From G965205255 sp965205255 (lineage in GTDB: Bacteria > Pseudomonadota > Gammaproteobacteria > Pseudomonadales > Endozoicomonadaceae), in assembly GCA_965205255.1 (NCBI GenBank), contig OZ242051.1, positions 1,612,001-1,676,000 on the forward strand: a DNA stretch of 64,000 nucleotides, in the 5' to 3' direction. How positions within the stretch are numbered: position 1 is the first letter of the stretch; every line of letters starts with the position of its first letter. Made by a program: the position numbers and the translations under genes. A model generated the notes under the pieces. It saw nothing but the letters and a program-made list of their open reading frames with translations. It was not told the origin of the DNA and did not search any database. Shown here one piece after another: positions 37,222 through 46,400 of this stretch.

Positions 37222-39105
37222 TTATATCTTTAATTTTAATAGTTTTTTCTTCTTTAAATGAATAAGTAACAGTGATATTGCCGCTGGTGTAACACCTTGT
37301 ATTCTTGATGCCTGGCCTAAATTTATTGGTCTATGTTCGTTTAACTTTTGTTTTACTTCGTTGGATAGACCATCAATGACATCATAGTCTATCTTTTCTG
37401 GTAATCTGGCTTCCTCATTTTTACGCATACGTAGTATTTCTTCTTGCTGTCGCTCAATATAACCTTGATACTTTGTTGCAATTTCAACTTGTTCTGCCAC
37501 TTGACTTGAAACCGTGCTAACTTCTTTCAGTGAACCGATATCAGCATAAGAAATCTCTGGACGCCTGAGAAGTTCCATTAAACTGTATTCACGATTAATT
37601 TGTTGTTTTATGTTTGACTTTAATGCCTCTGCTTGTTCAGTTTCAGGGTGAATGAATACAGTTTTTAAACGCTCGGTTTCACGTATAATATCTTCTTGTT
37701 TTTCGCAAAAGACTTTCCAGCGAAAATCACTAACCAAACCAAGCTGATAACCCTTTTCAGTAAGACGCAGATCAGCATTATCTTCACGCAACAATAAACG
37801 GTATTCAGCACGACTGGTAAACATGCGATAAGGTTCTGTTGTACCATGGGTAATTAAATCATCCACCAATACACCAATATAAGCTTCATCTCTGCGAGGA
37901 CACCAAAAATCTTTACCCTGAGATTTTAGTGCTGCATTCATACCTGCAAGCAACCCTTGAGCAGCAGCTTCTTCATAACCTGTCGTACCATTAATCTGTC
38001 CTGCAAAAAAAAGTCCTGTTATATATTTTGTTTCCAGCGAGTATGTTAAATCTCTGGGATCAAAATAGTCGTACTCTATCGCATACCCTGGCCTGATAAT
38101 ATGTGCCTTTTCTAATCCTTTAATAGAGTGAATCATTTGTATTTGCATATCAAATGGTAAGCTCGTAGATATACCATTAGGATACAATTCATTTGTCGTT
38201 AAACCTTCAGGTTCAATAAAAATCTGATGGCTTTTTTTGTCGGAAAAACGCTGAATTTTATCTTCTATAGACGGACAATACCTTGGCCCGACACCTTCTA
38301 TAGCTCCTGTATACATAGGAGAGCGATCTAAACCACTACGAATTATATCGTGGGTTTTTTCATTAGTATGCGTTATATAACACGACACTTGTTTTGGATG
38401 ATCTTTGACACAACCCAAGTAGGACATCACAGGCAATGGCATGTCACCTGGTTGCTGTTGCATAACAGAAAAATCAACAGAGCGGGCATCTATTCTTGGA
38501 GGTGTCCCAGTTTTTAAACGCTCTGTTCGAAAAGGTAACTCTCTCAATCGTTTCGCTAACGCATTGGCAGGTGCATCTCCGGCTCGCCCTCCAGCAAAAT
38601 TCTTAAGACCAATATGAATAGTTCCCCCTAAAAAGGTCCCTGTTGCCAGAACAACAGTATCTGCCATAAATCTTAAGCCCATCTGAGTTACCACTCCAGA
38701 AACCTGATCATTATCAACAATCAAGTCATCAACTCTTTGCTGGAATAGCCATAGATCAGACTGATTTTCCAAGGTGTTACGAATTTCTCCTTTATATAAA
38801 GCTCTATCTGCCTGAGCCCTGGTTGCACGAACAGCAGGCCCTTTACGCGCATTGAGTACACGAAACTGAATGCCAGATTTATCTGTTGCCTCAGCCATCG
38901 CACCACCAAGCGCATCCACTTCTTTTACAAGATGACTTTTACCAATACCACCAATTGCAGGATTACAAGACATTTGGCCTAACGTATCAATATTGTGAGT
39001 AATCAACAACGTATCAACACCCATTCGTGCGGAGGCTAACGCCGCTTCTGTGCCGGCATGACCACCACCCACAACTATAACTGCAAAACGAGAAGGAAAA
39101 TCCAC
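37222..39105 (-). CDS. mnmG: tRNA uridine-5-carboxymethylaminomethyl modification enzyme MnmG
   Basis: A 627-residue FAD protein that works with MnmE to form cmnm5U at tRNA wobble position 34. The dinucleotide-binding motif VIVVGGGHAGTEAALASARM begins near residue 9. CNPAIGGIGKSHLVKEVDAL and GLFFAGQINGTTGYEEAAAQ are the classical GidA signatures, and the C-terminal helical domain ends ISLLLIHLKKKKLLKLKI. Length is normal. rsmG, parA and parB, which often follow, are not found, and mnmE lies 23 kb away on the same strand. Confidence 0.97.
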   Translation of the reverse strand: MDFPSRFAVIVVGGGHAGTEAALASARMGVDTLLITHNIDTLGQMSCNPAIGGIGKSHLVKEVDALGGAMAEATDKSGIQFRVLNARKGPAVRATRAQADRALYKGEIRNTLENQSDLWLFQQRVDDLIVDNDQVSGVVTQMGLRFMADTVVLATGTFLGGTIHIGLKNFAGGRAGDAPANALAKRLRELPFRTERLKTGTPPRIDARSVDFSVMQQQPGDMPLPVMSYLGCVKDHPKQVSCYITHTNEKTHDIIRSGLDRSPMYTGAIEGVGPRYCPSIEDKIQRFSDKKSHQIFIEPEGLTTNELYPNGISTSLPFDMQIQMIHSIKGLEKAHIIRPGYAIEYDYFDPRDLTYSLETKYITGLFFAGQINGTTGYEEAAAQGLLAGMNAALKSQGKDFWCPRRDEAYIGVLVDDLITHGTTEPYRMFTSRAEYRLLLREDNADLRLTEKGYQLGLVSDFRWKVFCEKQEDIIRETERLKTVFIHPETEQAEALKSNIKQQINREYSLMELLRRPEISYADIGSLKEVSTVSSQVAEQVEIATKYQGYIERQQEEILRMRKNEEARLPEKIDYDVIDGLSNEVKQKLNEHRPINLGQASRIQGVTPAAISLLLIHLKKKKLLKLKI

Positions 39106-39394
39106 AACAAAACCTTTTAAACAACTACCCAGAAAAAACTTGAAAACAAAAAGGTCAGTATAAAGGCCTTTTAATCAAAAAGGAATGTTTGTAAATTATC
39201 TTTTAAAAACAACAGCTTGTATAAAGCACTTACCTATCATAATAATAAAATTAAGCTTAACCCTTTTTGTTTTGTACAAAAACAAGAAGTTGACCTACTA
39301 TACTTTCGCTAATTTTGCAATCATCATTCTGCTTCAAAATACCAAAATTTTTTGCTTTATCGTCAGTGAGATTTTCACGACATATACATAAAAC

Positions 39395-39595
39395 TAGCTA
39401 CTTTTATGTAATTACAGACACTTAAACAGCCATAGCAAACTAAATCCTTTGTTAAAATTATTATTTTCGAGTTTTTTTATATTTTAGCGGCTAACTCAAA
39501 TGACCATAGGCTATCAAAACTACGGTATTGATTGCAGGTAGGAACTAAATCATCAAAACAAATAATTTCTGTCTGGTGCATACTTCCAACCAAAG
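39395..39595 (-). pseudogene. N-terminal relic of an IS5-like (DUF772) transposase
   Basis: The minus strand gives MHQTEIICFDDLVPTCNQYR and SFDSLWSFELA. After a shift it gives KGFSLLWLFKCL. This matches the N-terminal pattern QTE..CFDDLVP..H.YRKF...LW.F and G.S...LFKCLLLQFMED of DUF772 transposases. Stops interrupt it and the catalytic part is gone. The rest of the 39106-39782 gap holds only a stem-loop. Confidence 0.55.
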
Positions 39596-39724
39596 AAAAT
39601 TGAAAGATGCTAACAGCGTAGAATAATTGTCGTTATTAAGGTAGATTTCAACAGTCCCATAGTCCTTTCTTTACGAGTTCAGTTACAATTTTTTTCGGCA
39701 CAATACAGGCGAATATGTTTCAAA

Positions 39725-39751
39725 TGTTGCTATTTCTGCGACAGAAATAGC
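39725..39751 (-). terminator. Stem-loop downstream of cyoE
   Basis: A perfect 12-bp stem, TTGCTATTTCTG/CAGAAATAGCAA, with a 3-nt loop lies 32 bp after the cyoE stop. There is no strong T run, so it may be a weak terminator or an RNA-stabilising hairpin. Confidence 0.45.
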
Positions 39752-39782
39752 AAGTGTAACTTGTGAGATACACTTTACTCCC

Positions 39783-40712
39783 TCAAAAAAAAGATAGCGG
39801 TATATAATGATCAACAAGTAGTGCTACAAAAAGCAACATTAAATAAATGATGGAAAATCTAAATGTTTTAATTGCTGAATTTTTTCTTTTGTTTCGTAGT
39901 AATACTATTGACCAAAATAAAAAACGCATACCTAAAATTAAAGCGACGCAAAGATAAATAAGCCCACTCATTTGTATAAGCCAAGGAAACAAACTTACAG
40001 TAAACAGAATAATGGTATAAAGCAAAATATGGACTTTGGTAAAATATTCGCCATGTGTTACTGGCAACATTGGTATACTGGCCTTGCTATATTCATCTTT
40101 TTTGTGAATGGCTAATGCCCAAAAGTGAGGTGGAGTCCACGCAAAAATAATCAAGACTAAAATTAATCCTTCCCCATGAATGTGGCCGGTTACTGCTGTC
40201 CAACCTAATAATGGAGGGGATGCACCGGCTAATCCACCAATAACAATATTCTGTGGTGTAACTCTTTTGAGAAAGATTGTATATACAAAGGCATAACCCA
40301 ACAAAGAACCCAGTGTTAACCATGCCGTTAATGGATTGATATATAAAGCTAAAATAGCCAAACCACTAATACCGGCAATTAATGCAAATAACAATGCATT
40401 TAGTGGTGAAACCCTTCCTGTGGCGACGGGTCTATGTTCTGTTCTGGTCATAAATATATCAATATGCCTGTCTGCTATATGATTAATGACCGCGGCTGAG
40501 CCTGCACAAAGGGCAATACCAGAATTTCCAAGAATAAATATTTTCCACGGCACCCATGAAGGAGTAGCAAGACACATACCAATTACACTAGTGAGCACCA
40601 TAAGCAAAAGCACTTTAGGTTTACACAGTTCAATATAGTCTTTAAGGTTTAAACACTTGGTCCAAAATAGCAGGTATCTAAAATTAATCGATATCCCTTT
40701 TTGATTGTTCAC
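39783..40712 (-). CDS. cyoE: Protoheme IX farnesyltransferase (heme O synthase)
   Basis: A 309-residue UbiA-superfamily membrane enzyme that attaches a farnesyl group to heme b, giving heme O for terminal oxidases. The prenyl-diphosphate/Mg motif NHIADRHIDIFMTRTEHRPV and the second motif HFWALAIHKKDEYSKASIPM are both present. About eight or nine membrane helices are evident, and the last ends LVDHYIPLSFF. Oxidase subunit genes (cyoABCD or cox) are not adjacent. The true start may be an internal ATG nearer to LKDYIELCKPKV, since the first 22 residues are atypical. Confidence 0.95.
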   Translation of the reverse strand: MNNQKGISINFRYLLFWTKCLNLKDYIELCKPKVLLLMVLTSVIGMCLATPSWVPWKIFILGNSGIALCAGSAAVINHIADRHIDIFMTRTEHRPVATGRVSPLNALLFALIAGISGLAILALYINPLTAWLTLGSLLGYAFVYTIFLKRVTPQNIVIGGLAGASPPLLGWTAVTGHIHGEGLILVLIIFAWTPPHFWALAIHKKDEYSKASIPMLPVTHGEYFTKVHILLYTIILFTVSLFPWLIQMSGLIYLCVALILGMRFLFWSIVLLRNKRKNSAIKTFRFSIIYLMLLFVALLVDHYIPLSFF

Positions 40713-40952
40713 ACAGCACTCCTTTAAAAATTTCGTATTATTTTTAACTTTTTTTACTATGAAGCCTTAAGTTGAGCAACTACATATCTGCCAAGATTAC
40801 GTACATCATTATTGATTCATATACTTGTAAAAGATACTTAGCTGATGAGACTAACAGTTAAATCAAATATTTTTAGCCGCTACTTTACTTCTTCTATGTA
40901 CTGATTCAAGTGATTAATTACAATGCCCTGCTAAACAATACTTCAGACACTT

Positions 40953-41303
40953 TTACGCAGCAATAGCCCCGCACTCGCTAAGCTCCATATAGATATCGCT
41001 AACTTTTTGATCATTCAGGTTCAAATCTAACCTTTTAAAAACCTGAACTCGATATAAAAAAATCTTTAAAAATGCATAACCTTCCATGCATAGTATGGCT
41101 TCTAACAGCAATACAAAAACATGGAAATAGCTATGCTGGCCTCTATTTTCTGTGATATTTATGATTTTTGCCAGATCTTTGAGTCTCAGTTTGATTGTTT
41201 TTTGGTAATTTCTGAGAAAAAACAGCTCCATTGCAAAAAGTTGATAATAAGCCAGACGCTGCATTAACCTTGATAGCCCTAGCTCATCAAGTATCTTTGC
41301 CAC
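40953..41303 (-). pseudogene. Hypothetical fragment of an unidentified repeated family (copy 2 of 3)
   Basis: The longest surviving copy, 116 codons. It is homologous to the fragment at 10366-10572 (LAKIINITENRGQHSYFHVF; FLKIFLYRVQV) and, near its end, to DNA at about 62240-62310. It begins MAKILDELGLSRLMQRLAYY, but no good ribosome-binding site precedes it. It could be a short real protein or a C-terminal transposase fragment. Function unknown. Regions 40713-40952 and 41304-41501 show nothing else. Confidence 0.4.
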
Positions 41304-41501
41304 TTAACGGTAGCTGATCTGTATAAATCTCTTTCAGGGCAAAATTGTTTCCGCTACTGCCCGTAAGGTTAATGTCAGAAGACAAATGGTGATACAAATT
41401 CGGGATATGTATAAAGAAACTGCTAATTAACTATATCAGGAGTAGAGTTGGCCTATTGACTGTATATAAAGTACTTAAATGCCAAGAGGACGTTAACAAT
41501 T

Positions 41502-42679
41502 ATGGGAACTATAAGCAGAAACAACAACAGGGCTAATACCTCATTTTGACAACCTTTACACAATAATAAAAGCTTGGAAAAAAACTGAGTCCTCAAACTC
41601 TAAGCAAATATCAGTACATAATCCTGAAGAAAAGCAGTTAAATACAGTCTCTGATGAACAGAAAGATTTTAAACCGCTTTCAGTCTACCGGATTGTAGAA
41701 AAAGAAAATTTTGAGGTGGCTTTGGTTCCATCAGTGTTGCTGAGAAAGACGGCTAAAAACTAGCACAAAAAAATGCGGCACCAAATCCGGATGAATCTTA
41801 CGCTGAACAATATCTCACAACAACAAGTACATACAGCTCATGGTGCCCTGCTACTTCAGTATCATCAGAAGGTTTTCCCTCTCTTGAAAGTAAAGAACGT
41901 TCAATTACAACTGAAAGGAAGATACTCGGCAAACTAGATCATACTGCTATTATCAAGCCAATATACACAGATGATCTTTCCAGAATTGAAATGAATTAAA
42001 AAGCAGAAAATAAGGATTTAGAGCCTTGTGCACTTGATGATCCTGACGCTCAATATGTCATCATTGACAGCTCAGATGATGTTAAAGAAGTAAACAATGA
42101 AGCATTGACAATGGAGTTGGCAACTGCTGATCTCTCAAACACGTACACATCTCTATCAAAAAAAGAGCAAGACTCTACCTTTTTCACACTGTTAGATGGT
42201 ATAGCCTACTTACACGACCAAGGTATCTATCATCTTAATATAAAGTTAGAAAATGTCTTAGTTTTAATGGTAAACTTAAAATTACTGATTTTGGCTTGGC
42301 AGCGCAGAACAGTGAGGGACTTCCAGGATCAGATAAAGAAACACCACTGCTTGAAGGCAAAAGGTACAAATCAACAACTTATTTTAATGCTCAAAAATTA
42401 GATTTAACCAGCACAGCTACTGTCAATGCATACCTTTGTGATAGCTATTCTCTGGGAATTGCTTTGATTAGCATTTTGGTAAAATCCAGTACTGATAACA
42501 TGACAGATCGCGCAAATCTTGATTATCTTAAGGCGCATACTAGTCCTTTTATCAACCCAGAGGTACTTAACGTCCTAACTGGGATGACAGCCAAAAACCC
42601 TAGCGAAAGATTATCTGTCATAGAAGCCAAAGATACTTTAAAAAACATAAAAAATTGTTGGGTTTTTCCAAAAAAATAA
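41502..42679 (+). pseudogene. Degraded eukaryotic-like Ser/Thr protein kinase
   Basis: Joining three reading frames recovers a whole kinase domain. The start is MGTISRNNN (AGAGGA upstream). A glycine-rich loop GGFGSISVAEKDG is followed by a helix-C segment TERKILGKLDHTAIIKPIY, a hinge-like LTMELATADLS, a catalytic loop YHLNIKLENVL, and KITDFGLAAQ with the DFG motif. DSYSLGIALISILV (the D-x-W/Y-S-x-G region) and a C-terminal MTAKNPSERLSVIEAKDTL complete it. The usual HRD catalytic Asp position reads Asn (HLN). In-frame stops occur near 41755 and 41998, and frameshifts near 41545, 41715 and 42263. The intact ancestor was about 390 residues. Such kinases are typical effectors or regulators in host-associated bacteria. 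Confidence 0.85.
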
Positions 42680-42834
42680 TATTTTGGGAACAAATATATA
42701 AACCTTCGATTTATCAATTAATCACTTATTAAATAGCTGATTAAAAATCAGCAATATGATGATCAATTAATTTTAAATTCTAAAAATAACTATTTTCTAA
42801 ACTAGTAGCTTAACAATAAGCCATACATCGTAAA

Positions 42835-43072
42835 GGTTCTGTTGCAAACTTGACCACAAGCTGAACAGTTTCCCTCTTTGAGACACAATTATCTTGCCAG
42901 TGCATAAAACGGTAGCTCAGGCTGTAGGCCACATGCCAGCGAACAGTCATCAGATTAAGTTCTTGTCTAAAATGACGTCCTTTAGTGCTGATAGCTGGCA
43001 TGGTAGACTTCACAAGTTGCATTAATAATGAGTGAATTAACTAGAAGATAAGTCTTATTTTGCAACAGAACC
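42835..43072 (-). mobile_element. Internally deleted IS6-family element
   Basis: A 238-bp element with perfect terminal inverted repeats GGTTCTGTTGCAAA at both ends, extended to 17 bp as AAAGGTTCTGTTGCAAA. The inside encodes the N-terminal start of an IS6/IS26-type transposase (TKGRHFRQELNLMTVRWHVA, YSLSYR), after which the catalytic domain has been deleted. No 8-bp target duplication is visible. It could be mobilised in trans. Confidence 0.85.
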
Positions 43073-43242
43073 TTTCTGATCATCTTAGAATGTGAAGGGT
43101 GTGTGATTAGACATAACTATCAGGCTACAGTGCTGTAAAAGCTGTATTGTAATAATAACAAGGCTATAGTGGCAAGCGCTGGCTGGCAGCATTAACTTTT
43201 AACTTCGAGACGGCACTCAAGCCGCCGACAAAGAAGGCCACT

Positions 43243-43359
43243 TTAACCTAAATATTTTCTTACCGGGCCATAAATAACGTTGCGCCTTTTTTTGGGAATA
43301 AACACAGCATGGTACTTACAATCCCAGTGAGTATGAGTCAGACTCTTGTAATCTTGCAT
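43243..43359 (-). pseudogene. Truncated IS200 TnpA with left-end hairpins, copy 1
   Basis: Thirty-eight codons read MQDYKSLTHTHWDCKYHAVF then IPKKRRNVIYGPVRKYLG and a stop. This is the N-terminus of an IS200-type Y1 transposase, including the HUH-preceding beta strand. Upstream (43380-43454) the typical IS200 left-end hairpins survive: TACC...GGTA around 43400-43420 and a perfect CCCCCAGC/GCTGGGGG at 43436-43454. The C-terminal half is missing. Confidence 0.85.
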
Positions 43360-43494
43360 TTGTTCTTCCTTCTTTTACTCTTGGTCGAGCAAAAGAAGGT
43401 ACCCATACCTCGGTATAGGTAAAACCTTTGTGAGTCCCCCAGCAGAGCTGGGGGTTTACCCATGATTAATTACGATTCCATCCGGAAAGAGCCA

Positions 43495-46400
43495 TCAAAT
43501 ATTAACTTTCCATACTGCGTTTAGGGAAAAATTTTGTGGGAAGTCATGAGAAGTTATTGTTGTATATCGATGAGAGGTTAGATCCCAGGCGGAGCTTGAT
43601 CTAATGTTCTCCAGAACAGAGCCCTTAGTTATAAAGGCTATATGGCCTGCTCCCTTAGCTGGATAAGCCGAGAAAACATACGCTCCCTCCCCGTAGGAAC
43701 CAATAGCTGCATCCATAGGTAAGTGGCCAGCAACCTGTGTTCTCTCAACCCGTGGTATGTGGTCAAGGATTTTGGAGATTCCACGAATGCCATCCACATC
43801 AATACCAAAATCGTCCATAAGGCTATAATTACGACGCTTTATCACAGAGAGATAAGCGTAGAGATCTTTATCTGTAAAGGAAGGGTCTTCTTTTACCAAA
43901 AACATAAACAGATTGCGAAACGTAGCATGTTGGCAACACCCATGGGGAAAGTAGTATTCAAAAAAATCACTAATATAGGATCTTAGTCTTTCCACCCTAC
44001 CAGCCTCAGTCTCAGTCTCAGCTTCTGTTTCTGCACCTGCTGCTTCACCTGCTGCTGCTTCTCCTGCTTCTCCTGCTTCTCCTGCTGCTACACGCGCACC
44101 GCCACTTCCAGCCGCTCCAAGCCCTCCCGCAACAGCTAAACCAATCGAAATATAGGTTAAGATATCAACGGCCTGACCATTGCCTTGTGTGCCATAATGC
44201 AAAAGTGTCGCGGTAGCGCCTCCGACTGTTGCGGTGATGACGGCTGCTGCTCGTGCAACAGCGAACGCCTTACTTGCTACACTGGCCGCAGAAGCAAGAC
44301 TAGCAGAAGCATCACCTACCGATAGAGCAGAACCGCCAACAGCTGACGCAAATCCTACAACTGCTGCACTGATAGCTAATCCCTGAGCTACCTTCTTGTG
44401 CCCCTGTTTAGCTTCTATAGTGGCAGCAATGGAAAGCGAACCTGATATAATCGAACCAATACCGGTTGCGATCATCAATGGATTTTCTGAAATGACTCCA
44501 CCAACGGTCAGTGCTATACCGCCAATAATAGCCAGGCCACTCATTATCCAACTCAACACGGACGACATATGTCCGGACGGATCCCCGTACATCACCGGGT
44601 TATTTTTCGCAAAAATATAGCCGTTAAACCCGCCTTTTCCGAACGGTGAGGCACTGTCCATACTCATAAAGCGCCGCATCACCGGATTATAGGCACGGTG
44701 GTATCCCTGCCCTAAAAACTGATAACCGCTGGCCGGATCTTTTAACTCACCATCAAAACCCCAGAGATTCTGCTGTACCAACGGGGTAACCTCTCCTGAC
44801 TCCGTCTTCGGTGCACTGCCTGCATTGCCCGCATTGCCTTCAATTCCGTACGGTGTATACAGATGTGAATAACCCAGGCTGACCTTACCCGCCGAATCAA
44901 CCAGTACCTCACTCAATACACTGCCGCTCTGGTCAGTAATCGCATAATGCGTTGTGCCGTCCGGCATGATTTCACCAATACGTCCGGCTGCATACAATAC
45001 AGTCGTAGTCTTCCCTCCCTGCTGCAAGGCACTCAATCCTAAGGCACCGTATTCAAAATATAACGGCGCCTGACTCGGTGCACTTTCTCTGACCTGAACA
45101 TGCGCCCCGTTATACAAATAATGGACGGTGCCTTGTTTAGTATTGACACTGGCCATCTGATCAAAGGGGGTATAGGTGATGAGCTGATTGTGTTCGTTGG
45201 TGGTAATATTCCCGTCGTTATCATAGCGCAAAGTGGCACTCTGTCCGTAGGCAGAATTACTGTTCGTATAATTGCGCAACCGTATGGGATCTGTACTGTC
45301 AAAGTGATAGGTGGTAGTGTTGGTCTGTGGCCCCTTCGCACTCAGCACATCCGTGGCTACTGTTTTAATGTTGTTCCATTCATCAAACGTATAATGCTGA
45401 TCCTTAATGGTATTGCCTATATTATCCTTCGGACACAGAGAGCCGTTGCAGGTATAGTTCAGCAGATTGTTGATACTGTCATATTGATACTGCTCTGTGG
45501 TACTTGCTTCACCTGAAGAACGCACTCTTGAGGTCAAATCACCGTCCTGCAAATAATGGAACTGATAGTCCGCTACTTGGTTTAAGTGATTATCCTGCAT
45601 TACCCCAGCTTGATACGCCGATAACTGCCCCAGAGTATTGTAGGTATAGGCGGTTTTAACCGGCCCTTTCTCTGACTGGATAAGACGACCGGCCAGATCA
45701 TAGGTAAAGCTTGCCAGTTTCTTACCTTGGCGATCCACACTGCTCAGTTGTCCTAACGCATCATAATGATATAACGCCTGCTGCTGTCCCTGACGGGTGA
45801 TACTGATTGGCCGCCCAGCCTGCGTATACTGGTAATCTTCGGTAAAGGCGGGCAGGGTATCACCGGTTATCGCACCGGTGGTATTAGTAGATAACTGCAA
45901 TAACCGACCGTTAACCGCATACTGGTAATCTGTTGTACCGGTTTTATCCTGACGGCTAATCAGTGCATTAGTCACCGGATCATAAGACAGCGTCACCTTG
46001 TCTTCTGGGTGATCAGCGACTGATTGAGTAATCACATCACCCCAGTCGTTATATGTATAGTGCATATGCGCACCATTTGGTGTCGTATAATCGGTGAGCT
46101 CACCCACTTTGTTATACGTATAGTGCCAACTGTGGCCCAGAACGTCTTTGCTCTCGGTCAGCCGGTTAAAGGCATCATACACCCGCTGTCCCAGTGTCAC
46201 GTCCTTGCCAGAGGTGGCATTACCCACCGTAATAAGGTTGTTATTGATGTCATAGTGATAGGTCTGTACCGCACCGTTTGGCAGTGTTTTGCTGACCACC
46301 CTCCCTTGTGCATCATAACTATAATGCGTCACATGACCGTCAGTGTCCGTGGACGTTAACGCCTGATGTGCCGCATTATAGGTGGTATAACCGGCGTTAT

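Noticed and set aside
43380..43454. Pairs of short hairpins considered as a CRISPR leader or riboswitch
   Set aside because: Position and sequence fit the left-end and translation-blocking hairpins of an IS200 element directly upstream of the truncated tnpA. No CRISPR array or aptamer is present anywhere in the window.
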